This document shows, piece after piece, positions 18,172 through 27,856 of a stretch of 64,000 nt of DNA. Below the pieces are notes generated by a model that was not told the origin of the DNA, did no database searches, and saw only the letters and a program-made list of their open reading frames with translations. The translations under genes were made by a program, and so were the position numbers. Each line of letters begins with the position of its first letter. Within the stretch, counting starts at the first letter, position 1. Source of the stretch: Desulfovibrio mangrovi (GTDB lineage: Bacteria; Desulfobacterota; Desulfovibrionia; Desulfovibrionales; Desulfovibrionaceae). The stretch lies in the NCBI RefSeq assembly GCF_026230175.1, contig NZ_CP104208.1, positions 1,364,001 through 1,428,000 of the forward strand, in the 5' to 3' direction.

Positions 18172-19082
18172 GCCTGCGTGTTCCGAAGTTGCTTGGTCTT
18201 TTCCTTGAGATAGTGAACAAAACCGGTGACTGCGGGGAAGAAATGCCTCTTGGCGTGATGCACACAGTAGAATTGCCTGCGTACAACCACATCTGTCAAC
18301 GGAATAATCCGCAACTCTCCACGATCAACCATGTCGGAAACGGCCAGTCGCGAAGTCATGCTTACGCCCAGACCTGCCTTTACGCATTGCAAAACAGCCT
18401 GTGTGGAATCAACGGTAAGCCCTGCGGAAAAACGGCGCACGTCAACGCCCTTATCCGCGAGAACCCGTGTAAAACTCTTACGAGTGCCTGAGCCGCTCTC
18501 GCGCATGATCCACGGATAACGTCCCAGATCCTTGCTGCTGAGGGTGGTGCCGTCAGGAAACAGGTCCGTAGGGGCAATGAAGACAAGCTCGTCGTCAATG
18601 ATGGGGGTATAGGCCAATTCGGGATGGGTGTCCTGAGCACCGACGATTCCCAACGTCAATTCCCCCTCGGTAACCATTTCAATGATGCGCGAGGAATCGC
18701 CCACCTTAAGCTCCATGGTCACGCCGGGATGTCGCTTCATGAAGCCGGAGATTATTGGAGGGATAAGATAATGCGCCGGAATGGTACTACCGCCGACAAT
18801 AAAATGACCGGTAATTTCATCCTGCAACTGCGTAATTTCAGCCTTGGCGGCCTCTATACTGGCAAAGGCCTGCCGGGCGTACTGATACAGCACTTCCCCG
18901 GCAGCTGTGGGCAGAACCATACGCCCCATGCGGTCCAGAAGCTGAACCTCAAGTTCTTTCTCAAGAGACAGAACATGCGCGCTGATGGTCGGCTGCGAAA
19001 GAAAGAGCTCTTTTCCGGCTTGGGAAAAGCTCTTCAACTCATACACCTTGCAAAATGCTTCGAGCTTTCTGAAATCGATCAT
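18168..19082 (-). CDS. LysR-family regulator linked to selenium metabolism
   Basis: A 304-residue LysR-type transcription factor: N-terminal winged helix-turn-helix (residues about 1-60, with KSFSQAGKELFLSQPTISAH) and a periplasmic-binding-protein-like effector domain (about 90-295, with IPAHYLIPPIISGF and ESGSGTR). It overlaps selD by four bases (ATGA), so the two are co-translated. LysR regulators fused in operon with selD are recognised in selenium-using sulfate reducers as a selenium-metabolism-associated group; by analogy the effector would be a selenium or sulfur oxyanion or a thiol metabolite, but this is inferred. The ribosome site is weak (GGAAAAA). Confidence 0.88.
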   Translation of the reverse strand: MIDFRKLEAFCKVYELKSFSQAGKELFLSQPTISAHVLSLEKELEVQLLDRMGRMVLPTAAGEVLYQYARQAFASIEAAKAEITQLQDEITGHFIVGGSTIPAHYLIPPIISGFMKRHPGVTMELKVGDSSRIIEMVTEGELTLGIVGAQDTHPELAYTPIIDDELVFIAPTDLFPDGTTLSSKDLGRYPWIMRESGSGTRKSFTRVLADKGVDVRRFSAGLTVDSTQAVLQCVKAGLGVSMTSRLAVSDMVDRGELRIIPLTDVVVRRQFYCVHHAKRHFFPAVTGFVHYLKEKTKQLRNTQA

Positions 19083-19145
19083 GACTATGCGTTACATCGG
19101 TTTTTCCAATAACACAAGAGGCACAAACAATAAGACTACGACAAA

Positions 19146-19179
19146 AGCAAAAAGACCGCTGTGCGAACACAGCGGTCTT
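19146..19179 (-). terminator. Terminator of the alpha ribosomal operon
   Basis: Read on the minus strand, a 12-base stem (AAGACCGCTGTG with its complement, loop of four) is followed by TTTTTGCTTTTG, about 45 bases after the rplQ stop codon. Confidence 0.92.
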
Positions 19180-19224
19180 AATAAGCTTCAGTAACAGCGA
19201 CCCGGTGGGGTCAGCTGATTCTGA

Positions 19225-19686
19225 CTATTCAGCCTTGGCTGCAGCTTCTGCTGCGGCCACAGCCTGCTTCACGGCTTCTTCCTTGGCAACCTTGGGTTCA
19301 ACCTGGGCTGCCTCAACGGATTCGCCGGGCTTACGGGTCAACTCTATTACGGCCATGGGTGCGTTGTCACCGCGGCGGTTTGCGCCGAGCTTCAGAACGC
19401 GGGTGTAGCCGCCGGGAACACCGACATAGAGAGGGCCGATTTCATCAAAGAGCTTCTTCACCAGCTGGTGAGAGCCAAGAACGCTATATGCCTGACGGCG
19501 AGCATGCAGGTCGTTGCGGAGGGCCAGAGTGATCAGGGGCTCTACAACGCTGCGAAGGTTTTTGGCCTTAACTTCAGTGGTACGAAGCTTATAATGAGTC
19601 AGCAGGGACTTAGCCATGTTGCGGAACATGGCCTTGCGATGAGCGGGAGTCCTGCTCAACTTCTTTCCGGAATTGCTATGCCTCAT
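19225..19686 (-). CDS. rplQ: 50S ribosomal protein L17
   Basis: Binds domain III of 23S rRNA near the tunnel exit. The 153-residue product begins [17 protein letters not shown], the family signature, and the core ends by about residue 118; an alanine- and glutamate-rich tail of some 30 residues is an extension relative to E. coli L17 (127). The start overlaps the end of rpoA by 11 bases. Last gene of the ribosomal cluster, closed by a terminator. Confidence 0.97.
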   Translation of the reverse strand: MRHSNSGKKLSRTPAHRKAMFRNMAKSLLTHYKLRTTEVKAKNLRSVVEPLITLALRNDLHARRQAYSVLGSHQLVKKLFDEIGPLYVGVPGGYTRVLKLGANRRGDNAPMAVIELTRKPGESVEAAQVEPKVAKEEAVKQAVAAAEAAAKAE

Positions 19687-20719
19687 TTTGCTGCTTCCTC
19701 TTCAACCAATCCTGGTATTTCTTCTCAAATCCATCAACCTGCATACCGAAGTCCAGATCCATTTCGCAGAGTACGCGACGGATTTCGTCGAGAGACTTGC
19801 GACCGAAGTTCTTGGTCTTCAGCATTTCAGATTCGGAGCGCTGAACCAGTTCGCCAACGAGGGTGATGTTTGCGCTCTTCAGGCAGTTGGTGGCACGAAC
19901 GGAAAGTTCGAGTTCATCAATGCCCTTGAAGAGATTTTCATTCACACCGCTGTCTGCGGAAGAAGAGCTGGACTCTTCTTCGGAGATGCGCTCATCGAAG
20001 TTGATGAACACAGAGATCTGGTCCTTAATGATCTTCGCGCTGTATGCGATGGCATCTTCAGGGGAAATAGAACCGTCGGTCCATACCTGAAGAATGAGCT
20101 TGTCATAGTTCGTCATCTGCCCAACGCGAGCCTGCTCAACGGCGTAGGCAACCTTGCGTACAGGCGCGAAGCTGGCATCGAGAGCGATAAGCCCGATCTC
20201 GTCACCGAGTCCTTCGTGCATGTCAGCCGGCACATAGCCCTTACCCATTCTCACTTCGAGTTCGAAGGTAAGTTCCTTGTCCTCGGTGAGGGTAAAGAGG
20301 TGCAGATCAGGGTTGAGCACCATCACGTGCTGGTTGCCGGGAATGGCAGCAGCAGTAATGGGACCCTTCTGATTTACGGTGAACGCAATCTTCTGTGGCT
20401 CTTCCGTATCCATGCCGAACCTGATTTGCTTCAGGTTCAGAATCACGTCGGTCACGTCTTCCAGCACACCTTCGATGGTGGTGAACTCGTGCTGTACACC
20501 GGAAATCTTCACAGCGACAATAGCTGCGCCCTGAAGCGATGCGAGCAGTACACGACGAAGAGCATTACCGATGGTGTTGCCGTAGCCACGTTCCAGCGGT
20601 TCGCAAACGAACTTGCCGTACTGGGTATCGGCATCACCGGAGCGGGTGATGGTTTCAGGTTTAACCAGTTCAGACCAGTTTCGCGTATTGATCGTCCTGT
20701 CGCCTTGTTTGATGAGCAT
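19676..20719 (-). CDS. rpoA: DNA-directed RNA polymerase subunit alpha
   Basis: Scaffold for polymerase assembly and contact point for promoters and activators. The 347 residues comprise the N-terminal dimerisation domain (including [16 protein letters not shown]) and the C-terminal domain with the DNA-binding helices ([14 protein letters not shown] and GRKSLDEI). Between them lies an acidic and serine-rich linker ([13 protein letters not shown]) that is longer than usual. It lies 14 bases after rpsD and overlaps rplQ, as usual for the alpha operon. Confidence 0.98.
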   Translation of the reverse strand: MLIKQGDRTINTRNWSELVKPETITRSGDADTQYGKFVCEPLERGYGNTIGNALRRVLLASLQGAAIVAVKISGVQHEFTTIEGVLEDVTDVILNLKQIRFGMDTEEPQKIAFTVNQKGPITAAAIPGNQHVMVLNPDLHLFTLTEDKELTFELEVRMGKGYVPADMHEGLGDEIGLIALDASFAPVRKVAYAVEQARVGQMTNYDKLILQVWTDGSISPEDAIAYSAKIIKDQISVFINFDERISEEESSSSSADSGVNENLFKGIDELELSVRATNCLKSANITLVGELVQRSESEMLKTKNFGRKSLDEIRRVLCEMDLDFGMQVDGFEKKYQDWLKRKQQNEA

Positions 20720-20732
20720 GCTTTATACCCGC

Positions 20733-21359
20733 TTATTTGGAGTAAAGCTCGACAATCAGCTGTTCGTTGATGGGGAACTGAATGTCTTCGCGCTGAGGCA
20801 GAGCCTTAACGGTACCCTTGAAATTGGGACCGTCCACTTCCAGCCAGGTCGGGCAGCCACGACGTGCGATCACGTCCTGTGCTTCTGCCAGAACCGGATT
20901 CTTGCGATGCTTCTCATTAACAACGATCACGTCGCCTACCTTCACCTGCATGGAGGGAATGTTGGCCTTGTGGTCGTTCATAGAGAACACACCGTGACGA
21001 ACCATCTGGCGAGCCTGCTGACGGGAGTTGGCAAAGCCGAGGCGGTAGATAACGTTGTCAAGACGGCGTTCAAGCAGGGCGAGCAGGTTGAAACCAGTTA
21101 CACCCTTCTGCATGTCAGCCTTTTCAAAATAACCGCGGAACTGCTTTTCCAGAACGCCGTACATACGACGAACTTTCTGCTTCTCACGAAGCTGCAGTGC
21201 GTAGTCGCTCACCTTCTTGCGTGCACGACCAGCTGCGCCCGGGGCATAGGGGCGGCGGTCGAAAGCGCATTTGTCAGTGTAGCAGCGATCACCCTTCAGG
21301 AACAGTTTAGAACCTTCACGCCGACAAATGCGGCACTTGGAACCATTATACTTAGCCAA
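20733..21359 (-). CDS. rpsD: 30S ribosomal protein S4
   Basis: Primary 16S rRNA-binding protein that nucleates 30S assembly and often represses its own operon. The 208-residue product has an N-terminal zinc-type cysteine set (Cys9, Cys12, Cys26, Cys31) and an S4 RNA-binding domain ([19 protein letters not shown]). It is the usual autogenous regulator of the alpha operon, so the leader upstream of rpmJ and the gap before rpsK are candidate binding sites. Confidence 0.98.
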   Translation of the reverse strand: MAKYNGSKCRICRREGSKLFLKGDRCYTDKCAFDRRPYAPGAAGRARKKVSDYALQLREKQKVRRMYGVLEKQFRGYFEKADMQKGVTGFNLLALLERRLDNVIYRLGFANSRQQARQMVRHGVFSMNDHKANIPSMQVKVGDVIVVNEKHRKNPVLAEAQDVIARRGCPTWLEVDGPNFKGTVKALPQREDIQFPINEQLIVELYSK

Positions 21360-21374
21360 GACACTATCCTCCTA

Positions 21375-21764
21375 CTAGACGCGGCGACGCTTAGGCGGGC
21401 GGCAACCGTTGTGGGGGATGGGGGTTACGTCACGAATAAACGCGACCTTGAAGCCGGCGGCATTTACAGCACGCATTGCAGCTTCACGACCGGAGCCGGG
21501 TCCTTTGACGTAAATGCCGACGGTGCGCATACCGTTTTCCTGCGCCTTCTTGGCTGCAGATTCGGCGGCGACCTGTGCGGCGAACGGGGTGGACTTACGA
21601 GAGCCCTTGAAGCCGCTCTGGCCTGCGGAAGACCAGCTTACAGCATTACCCCTAGTGTCCGTAAAGGTGATAATGGTGTTGTTGAAGGTAGCCTGGATAT
21701 GGGCGATCCCTACGGGAATGTTCTTCTTTTCTTTCTTCTTGCCCGCGCGTTTGGGTCTAGCCAT
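21375..21764 (-). CDS. rpsK: 30S ribosomal protein S11
   Basis: Platform protein of the 30S subunit near the mRNA exit. The 129-residue product shows the family core ([18 protein letters not shown]) and the C-terminal signature [11 protein letters not shown]. It is separated from rpsM by about 158 bases, which is unusual in this otherwise tightly packed cluster. Confidence 0.98.
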   Translation of the reverse strand: MARPKRAGKKKEKKNIPVGIAHIQATFNNTIITFTDTRGNAVSWSSAGQSGFKGSRKSTPFAAQVAAESAAKKAQENGMRTVGIYVKGPGSGREAAMRAVNAAGFKVAFIRDVTPIPHNGCRPPKRRRV

Positions 21765-21922
21765 AACTATACTCTCTCAACTGAATGATTGATGGACGGG
21801 GTTGGAACCTCGTACGAGCTCAGTCATGACTAAGCCGTGAACGCCGGGCCAATGGGAAATTTTCATAGATCCCTGTGGCTCGGGAGAGATTCCACGCCTG
21901 ATCCTAAGATCCGTGTAGGAAC
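21765..21922 (-). other. Spacer between rpsM and rpsK
   Basis: The 158 bases hold no open frame of note. They include a ten-base palindrome (CTCGTACGAG) and several short stems when read on the minus strand. The gap could hold an internal promoter or an S4-type control structure; neither is proven. Confidence 0.4.
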
Positions 21923-22294
21923 TTACTTCTTCTTCTTGCCGACAACAGCGCGACGGGGACCCTTACGGGTACGGGAGTTGGTCTTGGTGCGCTGGCCATT
22001 TACTGGCAGCCCACGACGATGACGAAGACCACGGTAACACCCGATATCCATCAGACGCTTGATGTTAGAGGACACTTCGCGGCGGAGATCGCCTTCAACC
22101 TTGTAGTTGGTTTCGATTTCCTTGCGGATTTCGTTGACTTCTTCTGCGGTGAGGTCGTCAGCACTACGGGTCCAGTCAACACCGGTGGTGTCGAGGATCT
22201 GGAGCGCAGTGTAACGGCCGATACCGAAGATGTAGGTCAGGGCGATATCCACCCGCTTGCCTCTGGGGAGGTCAACACCAGCAATTCGAGCCAC
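21923..22294 (-). CDS. rpsM: 30S ribosomal protein S13
   Basis: Head protein of the 30S subunit that contacts the P-site tRNA and bridges to the 50S. The 123-residue product starts with GTG at 22294 after GCAGGAG and begins [20 protein letters not shown]; the C-terminal RNA-binding tail [18 protein letters not shown] is intact. Confidence 0.98.
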   Translation of the reverse strand: MARIAGVDLPRGKRVDIALTYIFGIGRYTALQILDTTGVDWTRSADDLTAEEVNEIRKEIETNYKVEGDLRREVSSNIKRLMDIGCYRGLRHRRGLPVNGQRTKTNSRTRKGPRRAVVGKKKK

Positions 22295-22312
22295 AATCTA
22301 CTCCTGCTTCGC

Positions 22313-22426
22313 TTAGCCCTGGCGCTGCTTGTGCCGGGGGTTTTCGCAAATGACTCTAAGGGTGCCCTTGCGCCGAATTACCTTGCACTTTGGGCACATC
22401 TTTTTGACAGAAGGCCTGACTTTCAT
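22313..22426 (-). CDS. rpmJ: 50S ribosomal protein L36
   Basis: The 37-residue product ([15 protein letters not shown] at the N-terminus) is too short for most gene finders. The zinc ligands Cys11, Cys14, Cys27 and His32 are all present, so this is the zinc-binding form. The stop codon lies 18 bases before rpsM. It stands first in the alpha operon after a predicted internal promoter. Confidence 0.96.
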   Translation of the reverse strand: MKVRPSVKKMCPKCKVIRRKGTLRVICENPRHKQRQG

Positions 22427-22471
22427 GATAGACTCCATAAGTCTGGGATCGTTCTGACACAACAAAACTCA

Positions 22472-22530
22472 CGGCAGCACTCCGGCTGCCGGAACGGAGG
22501 TCAGTACCATCCTGTTCCGTAAGCCGTCAA
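22472..22530 (-). promoter_or_regulatory. Predicted internal promoter and hairpin before rpmJ
   Basis: On the minus strand TTGACG (22525-22530), an 18-base spacer and TACTGA (22501-22506) precede a hairpin (CGGCAG/CTGCCG, 22472-22491) that is followed by GAGTTTTGTTGTG. It lies in the 130-base gap between map and rpmJ and could be the start of the alpha operon with an attenuator. Confidence 0.45.
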
Positions 22531-22556
22531 TACAATTTTCATCATATTGACGTTAT

Positions 22557-23324
22557 TTATTCGGACAAGCTGAGAATCTCAGGTCCGTTTGCTGTGATGG
22601 CAACACTATGTTCAAAGTGAGCAGAGAGTTTCCGGTCCTTGGTAACAGCCGTCCAGTTGTCCTCAAGAATGTCCACATCGTACGAACCGACAGTAACCAT
22701 AGGCTCTATCGCCAGTACCATGCCGACCTTCAGCGGAACTCCCGGCAGCCCCGGAGGAACAAAGTTCGGAATCTCGGGCCGCTCATGCAGCCTGGTACCG
22801 ATACCGTGTCCCACAAACCGCCGAACCACACCGAATCCATTAGCTTCGACATGCTTCTGTACGGCACGGGAAATGTCATACAAGGAATTGCCATTAACAG
22901 CCTGCTCTATTCCGAGCATCAGAGATTCACGCGTTACGGTCATCAACCTGTCAGCCTCTTCGGAAACGGTACCTACCGGATATGTTCTGGCTGAATCGCC
23001 ATAAAACCCGTTGTAGATAACTCCCATATCAAAGCTGACTATGTCGCCTTCCTGCAACACCCGCTGCGAAGGAAACCCGTGCACAATCTCTTCGTTAACC
23101 GAACAGCACAGTGCATAGGGGAATCCGCAGTATCCCTGAAACGCAGGCCTCACACCGAACTGCTTACACAAATTCTGCGTGAGATCTTCAAAGAACATAG
23201 TCTTGACGCCCGGACGCACGTGCTCACCAAGAACGTCAAGAATCGTTGCCACAATTCGATTGGCCTCCCGCAGGAGGCCAATCTCTTTGTCATTCTTCAG
23301 AAAAACACCGCGAAACTTTTTCAA
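22557..23324 (-). CDS. map: Methionine aminopeptidase, type I
   Basis: Removes the initiator methionine from new proteins. The start is a TTG at 23324, one base after the secY stop codon; the resulting N-terminus (MKKFRGVFLKNDKEIGLLREANRI) fits the family, and no in-frame ATG lies close downstream. The 255 residues hold the two-metal ligands in FDMGVIYNGFYGDSA, GHGIG, AIEPMV and the terminal FEHSVAIT. Place between secY and rpmJ is classic. The rare start and tight coupling may limit expression. Confidence 0.95.
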   Translation of the reverse strand: MKKFRGVFLKNDKEIGLLREANRIVATILDVLGEHVRPGVKTMFFEDLTQNLCKQFGVRPAFQGYCGFPYALCCSVNEEIVHGFPSQRVLQEGDIVSFDMGVIYNGFYGDSARTYPVGTVSEEADRLMTVTRESLMLGIEQAVNGNSLYDISRAVQKHVEANGFGVVRRFVGHGIGTRLHERPEIPNFVPPGLPGVPLKVGMVLAIEPMVTVGSYDVDILEDNWTAVTKDRKLSAHFEHSVAITANGPEILSLSE

Positions 23325-23325
23325 C

Positions 23326-24642
23326 CTACTGCCTTCCCTTGATTCTGGACTTGTTCATGAGTCCTTCATACTGACGGGAAATCATATGGGATTCAACCTG
23401 GGACATGAAGTCCATGGCTACCCCCACAACGATGAGCAGGCTGGTGCCACCGAAGTAGAACGGAACGTTCGCCCATGAAATCAGGGCCATCGGAAGCACA
23501 CATACCGCGGCGATATAGAAGGCACCCCACAGCGTAATGCGGCTGAGCACCTTATCTATGTAGTCACGAGTCTTCCCGCCGGGGCGGATACCAGGAATGA
23601 AGCCGCCGGAGTTCTTCAGGTTCTCGGCAATATCCTTGGGATCAAAGATGATCGCCGTATAGAAGAAGCAGAAGAAAACAACCAGGGCAACAAACAGGAT
23701 ATTATAGAGAATGGTCGTGGGAGCGAACCACGAAGTAATCTGCTGCAGCATCTCGTTGCCGGGAGCGAAGGAGCCGATGGTCGCGGGGAACATCAGCAAG
23801 CTCGAGGCGAAGATGGGCGGAATAACACCGGCGGTGTTGATTCGCAGCGGCAGATGAGTGGTCTGCCCGCCGAACATCTTACGACCCATCTGCCGTTTGG
23901 CGTAATGGATCGGAATACGACGTTGACCACGCTCCATGAAGACTATGGCGCCGAGCACAATCGGCATCAGTGCCAGAATGATGATCCCCATGAAGATGGA
24001 GAGTTCACCGGCACCGATAAGATTGAAGGACTTGAGAATCGCACCGGGAAGACCAGCGACGATACCCGAAAAGATGATGAGGGAAATGCCATTGCCCACA
24101 CCCTTTTCAGTAATCTGTTCACCGATCCACATGATCAGCACGGTTCCAGCGGTAAGCGTGAGGATAGTGATGAGACGGAATCCCCACCCGGCAGTAAGAA
24201 CAACCGGAGCACCTGTGGGGCTGGTCATACTTTCCAGACCCATAGCGATACCGAACCCCTGCATGACGGTGATGACCACCGTCAGATAGCGGGTCCACTG
24301 CGTAAGCTTCTTACGCCCGGCTGCCCCCTCTTCCTTCGCAATACGCTTCAGGTCAGGTGAAACCACCTGGAGCAACTGAATGATAATGGAAGCGGAGATA
24401 TAGGGCATGATACCGAGGGCGAAGATCGAAAGATTTCGAAGTCCGCCCCCGGAAAACATGTCAAACATGCCGAACAGGGTGTTTTGGACGCTGGCGAAGA
24501 ATTCAACGAGAGCGGCAGTGTCTACGCCGGGCACCGGGACATGAATCCCGACACGGTAGAAGGCGAGCAACAGGAACGTCCACATCAACTTCTTCTTCAG
24601 TTCTGGCATTCTTGCCAGGTTCTCAACACCACTGAGCGCCAC
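23326..24642 (-). CDS. secY: Protein translocase subunit SecY
   Basis: Central pore of the Sec translocon in the inner membrane. The 438-residue product has ten predicted transmembrane segments, the plug-region sequence, and the conserved cytosolic loop GIRPGGKTRDYIDKVLSRIT. It lies seven bases after rplO in the spc operon. Confidence 0.98.
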   Translation of the reverse strand: MALSGVENLARMPELKKKLMWTFLLLAFYRVGIHVPVPGVDTAALVEFFASVQNTLFGMFDMFSGGGLRNLSIFALGIMPYISASIIIQLLQVVSPDLKRIAKEEGAAGRKKLTQWTRYLTVVITVMQGFGIAMGLESMTSPTGAPVVLTAGWGFRLITILTLTAGTVLIMWIGEQITEKGVGNGISLIIFSGIVAGLPGAILKSFNLIGAGELSIFMGIIILALMPIVLGAIVFMERGQRRIPIHYAKRQMGRKMFGGQTTHLPLRINTAGVIPPIFASSLLMFPATIGSFAPGNEMLQQITSWFAPTTILYNILFVALVVFFCFFYTAIIFDPKDIAENLKNSGGFIPGIRPGGKTRDYIDKVLSRITLWGAFYIAAVCVLPMALISWANVPFYFGGTSLLIVVGVAMDFMSQVESHMISRQYEGLMNKSRIKGRQ

Positions 24643-24649
24643 GTTTTAC

Positions 24650-25099
24650 CTACCCTTCAAGCGCCTTGGCTTCGCCGCCGGCGTTTTGGATTTTCTCAAC
24701 GGCGGAAGCACTGAACTTGTGTGCTTCTACCTTCAGGGCCACAGAGATCTCTCCACGACCGAGAACCTTAACGGCAGCACCGTTGGTAGCGAGACCGCTT
24801 GCGTAGATGTCTTCAAGAGACACTTCGCCCTTCTCAGCGAATACTTCTGCCAGACGATCAAGATTCACTACATCGTAGGTGTTCTTGAAACGATAGTTGG
24901 AGAAGCCACGCTTGGGAAGACGACGCTGCAGAGGCATCTGGCCGCCTTCGAAGCCGGGACCCTTTCCGCCGCCGGCTCGAGCGTTCTGACCCTTGTGACC
25001 CTTGCCAGCAGTCTTACCCAAGCCGGAGCCGGAACCGCGACCTACGCGTTTGCGGGCCTTGCGTTCTTCAGCAAAGGGATAGAGTTCGTGAAGCTGCAT
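24650..25099 (-). CDS. rplO: 50S ribosomal protein L15
   Basis: Late-assembly 50S protein. The 149 residues start [22 protein letters not shown] and carry the glycine-rich N-terminal tail [20 protein letters not shown] that runs into 23S rRNA. The ATG overlaps the rpmD stop as TAATG. Confidence 0.98.
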   Translation of the reverse strand: MQLHELYPFAEERKARKRVGRGSGSGLGKTAGKGHKGQNARAGGGKGPGFEGGQMPLQRRLPKRGFSNYRFKNTYDVVNLDRLAEVFAEKGEVSLEDIYASGLATNGAAVKVLGRGEISVALKVEAHKFSASAVEKIQNAGGEAKALEG

Positions 25100-25269
25100 T
25101 ACTCCGTGACCTCCACCAGATGGGATACTTTGGCAATATTACCGCGTACTGCGGCATTGTCCTCAAACTGCTTTTCCTGACGGATCTTCTTCAGGCCGAG
25201 AGCGTCCAGAGCCTGGCGCTGTTTCGGCGTGGTTGCGATCCGGCTGCGTACAAGCTTTACCTTGATCAT
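25099..25269 (-). CDS. rpmD: 50S ribosomal protein L30
   Basis: A 56-residue protein ([19 protein letters not shown] at the N-terminus, [12 protein letters not shown] at the end) with the usual L30 ferredoxin-like core, found by translating the gap between rpsE and rplO. Its stop codon overlaps the rplO start, and it lies 11 bases after rpsE. Confidence 0.96.
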   Translation of the reverse strand: MIKVKLVRSRIATTPKQRQALDALGLKKIRQEKQFEDNAAVRGNIAKVSHLVEVTE

Positions 25270-25280
25270 GGTCGTAATCC

Positions 25281-25772
25281 TTACTTCCTGGGAGCTTCAA
25301 GCTTTTTGCCGCGCAGCTCGCTCACATACTCGGCGCTGCGCAGGGAAGTGAGACCAGCGACTGCAGCACGCAGTACGTTGTGGGGGTTGTTGGTGCCGAT
25401 AGCCTTTGCAAGCACGTCGTGCACACCAACAGCTTCCATGACGGCGCGAACTGCACCGCCGGCGATGATGCCGGTACCCTTGGAAGCGGGCTTCAGCAGA
25501 ACGCGGCCTGCGCCGAATTCGCCGAGCACTTCGTACGGCAGAGTGCCGTCCACCAAGGGAATTTCAACCATGTCCTTCTTCGCGCGCTCGGTGGCCTTGC
25601 GGAGGGCTTCCGGAACTTCCTGGGCCTTGCCCAGACCGAAACCTACGGAACCCTTACCATCCCCAACGACTACAAGGGCGCTGAAGCTGAAACGACGGCC
25701 GCCTTTCACAACCTTTGCTACGCGGTTGAGAGAGACAATCTTCTCAATTAAGCCGAGTTCGTTCTGTTCCAT
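25281..25772 (-). CDS. rpsE: 30S ribosomal protein S5
   Basis: Needed for decoding accuracy and mRNA helicase activity at the 30S entry. The 163 residues contain the double-stranded RNA-binding domain ([21 protein letters not shown] in part) and the C-terminal S5 fold ([27 protein letters not shown]). Confidence 0.98.
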   Translation of the reverse strand: MEQNELGLIEKIVSLNRVAKVVKGGRRFSFSALVVVGDGKGSVGFGLGKAQEVPEALRKATERAKKDMVEIPLVDGTLPYEVLGEFGAGRVLLKPASKGTGIIAGGAVRAVMEAVGVHDVLAKAIGTNNPHNVLRAAVAGLTSLRSAEYVSELRGKKLEAPRK

Positions 25773-25789
25773 GCCAATACCTATACCTG

Positions 25790-26146
25790 TTAGAATTCCA
25801 GGCCAGCTTCACGAGCTGCGTCAGCGATTGCCTTGATGCTGCCGTGATAGATGTAGCCGTTACGGTCGAACACCACGCGCGCGATGTCCTTTTCCTTGGC
25901 GAGGCGGGCAATTTCGGCACCAACTTTACCAGCGCCGATCTTGTTAGCCTTCAAGGTTTCACCATCCTTGCCAAGGGCCAGAGTGGAAGCGGACGCAACG
26001 GTCGCACCAATCTGATCGTCCACCAGCTGGGCGTAGATATGCAGGTTAGACCTGAAGACGACCAGACGGGGACGCTCCGCAGTACCGGAGATCTTTTTGC
26101 GGATGCGGACCTTGCGGCGCAGCCTTTTTTCGTTCTTGGACTTCAT
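25790..26146 (-). CDS. rplR: 50S ribosomal protein L18
   Basis: Binds 5S rRNA with L5 in the central protuberance. The 118-residue product has the basic N-terminus [20 protein letters not shown] and the conserved [18 protein letters not shown] and [10 protein letters not shown] stretches. It lies between rplF and rpsE as in other spc operons. Confidence 0.98.
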   Translation of the reverse strand: MKSKNEKRLRRKVRIRKKISGTAERPRLVVFRSNLHIYAQLVDDQIGATVASASTLALGKDGETLKANKIGAGKVGAEIARLAKEKDIARVVFDRNGYIYHGSIKAIADAAREAGLEF

Positions 26147-26160
26147 TTGTCTATACCTGC

Positions 26161-26697
26161 CTATTTACCTGCAGACTTACCGGCCTTGCGGCGGATCTGC
26201 TCATTTTCGTACTTAATGCCCTTGCCCTTGTACGGTTCAGGCTTGCGGATACGGCGGATAGACGCTGCAAACTCGCCAACGAGCTGCTTGTCTGCGCCGG
26301 ATACGGTCAGCTTGTTCCCTTCAGCCTTAGCTTCGAGTCCCTTGGGGAGCTCAACAACTACGGGGTGGGAGAAACCAACGGCAAGTTCAATGGAGCTGCC
26401 CTTCACTGCGACCTTGAAGCCAACGCCGATGACTTCCAGGGTCTTGGAATAACCCTTGGAAACGCCTTCGATGCAGTTGGCAAGAAGAGTACGACGCAGG
26501 CCGTGCTGAGCACTGGCCTGACGGGTCTCATTCTTGCGGGTGAGTACTACGTGGCCGTCGGCCATTTCGTAGTTCAGGCACGCTTCGACAGGAGTAGAAA
26601 GGCTGCCCTTGGGGCCCTTTACCTCAACAACGTCCGCACCGATCTTTACTTCAACACCGGAAGGGATCGGGATAGGCTGTTTTCCGATTCGAGACAT
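26161..26697 (-). CDS. rplF: 50S ribosomal protein L6
   Basis: Stalk-base protein near the factor-binding site. The 178 residues begin [19 protein letters not shown] and end with the family motif [20 protein letters not shown]. The two homologous L6 halves are intact. Confidence 0.98.
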   Translation of the reverse strand: MSRIGKQPIPIPSGVEVKIGADVVEVKGPKGSLSTPVEACLNYEMADGHVVLTRKNETRQASAQHGLRRTLLANCIEGVSKGYSKTLEVIGVGFKVAVKGSSIELAVGFSHPVVVELPKGLEAKAEGNKLTVSGADKQLVGEFAASIRRIRKPEPYKGKGIKYENEQIRRKAGKSAGK

Positions 26698-26708
26698 GAC
26701 TGCACCTG

Positions 26709-27089
26709 CTACCAGATTTCACAAAGAAGTTCGCCGCCGGTGTTGGCGTCTTTAGCAGCGCCACCTTCGAGCAAACCACGGGAGGTGGACAGGATGCAGA
26801 TTCCAAGGCCGTTCTGAACCTTGGGAATCTCCTGAGCACCGACGTAAACACGACGGCCAGGCTTGGAGATCTTCTTCAGACCGGCGATAACCGGCTTGCC
26901 CTGATGGTACTTGAGGGCAATCTTGATCTCACGGTCGCCTACCGTGTAATCGTTCACGTAACCTTCTGCCTTGAGGATGAGGGCAATGGCTTCCTTCATC
27001 TTCGAGCGCGGCACACTCACTTCCTGATGCAGGGCCAAGTGTGCGTTGCGGATACGCGTCAGCATATCAGCAATAGGATCAGTCAGCAT
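26709..27089 (-). CDS. rpsH: 30S ribosomal protein S8
   Basis: Binds helix 21 of 16S rRNA and is the autogenous repressor of the spc operon in E. coli. The 126 residues begin MLTDPIADMLTRIRNA and end with GGELLCEIW, both family marks; the RNA-binding STSRGLL motif is present. Confidence 0.98.
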   Translation of the reverse strand: MLTDPIADMLTRIRNAHLALHQEVSVPRSKMKEAIALILKAEGYVNDYTVGDREIKIALKYHQGKPVIAGLKKISKPGRRVYVGAQEIPKVQNGLGICILSTSRGLLEGGAAKDANTGGELLCEIW

Positions 27090-27107
27090 GTAATTCTCCT
27101 TGTGACT

Positions 27108-27293
27108 TTACCAGCTCGACTTGCGAACACCGGGCAGTTCACCACGCAGAGACATGTTGCGGAAGCAGATACGGCAGATGCCGAACTTACGCATGTATGC
27201 GCGGGGACGCCCACAAATGGGACAACGGTTGTATGCGCGAGCACTGAACTTCGGCTTGCGCTTTGCTTTAACTTCAAGCGACGTACGAGACAC
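27108..27293 (-). CDS. rpsN: 30S ribosomal protein S14, zinc-binding type
   Basis: A 61-residue short-form S14 with zinc ligands Cys24, Cys27, Cys40 and Cys43 (CPICGRP and CRICFR) and the C-terminal [13 protein letters not shown]. This is the zinc-dependent paralogue; a zinc-free long form may exist elsewhere. Confidence 0.98.
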   Translation of the reverse strand: MSRTSLEVKAKRKPKFSARAYNRCPICGRPRAYMRKFGICRICFRNMSLRGELPGVRKSSW

Positions 27294-27305
27294 GGCTGTT
27301 TCTCC

Positions 27306-27845
27306 TTACTTCTTGAAGGGCATGCCCAGCTGGTCCAGCAGGAACTTGCCTTCTTTGTCAGTGGTCGCGGTGGTCACGATAGTGATGTTCATACCCTTCG
27401 GATTGTCCACGCGGTCCACTTCGAGTTCGGGGAAGATAGTGTGCTCCTTGATGCCCAGGGTAAAGTTACCACGGCCATCAAAGCCACGATCCGGAATCCC
27501 GCGGAAGTCGCGGACTCGGGGCAGCGCGAAGTTTACCAGCTTGTCATAGAAGTCCCACATCATGTCCTTGCGGAGCGTTACACGGCAGCCGATGGGCATG
27601 CCTTCACGCAGCTTGAACGCAGCGATGGACTTCTTTGCGCGGGTGATAACTGCCTTCTGCCCGGCAATGACGGAGAGCTCCTTAACGGCTTCTTCGAGAA
27701 GCTTGTTGTTGTTGCTTGCTTCGCCAAGGCCGATGTTCAGGGAGATCTTTTCCAGCCCGGGAACCTGCATGGAGCTCTTATACTGGAACTCCTTCTGCAG
27801 GGCCGGCACCACAGTTTCCATATAGATCTTTTGCAGACGGTTCAT
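27306..27845 (-). CDS. rplE: 50S ribosomal protein L5
   Basis: Binds 5S rRNA and contacts the P-site tRNA elbow. The 179-residue product shows [32 protein letters not shown] and the C-terminal [15 protein letters not shown], all typical. Confidence 0.98.
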   Translation of the reverse strand: MNRLQKIYMETVVPALQKEFQYKSSMQVPGLEKISLNIGLGEASNNNKLLEEAVKELSVIAGQKAVITRAKKSIAAFKLREGMPIGCRVTLRKDMMWDFYDKLVNFALPRVRDFRGIPDRGFDGRGNFTLGIKEHTIFPELEVDRVDNPKGMNITIVTTATTDKEGKFLLDQLGMPFKK

Positions 27846-27856
27846 CGTCTTTCACC

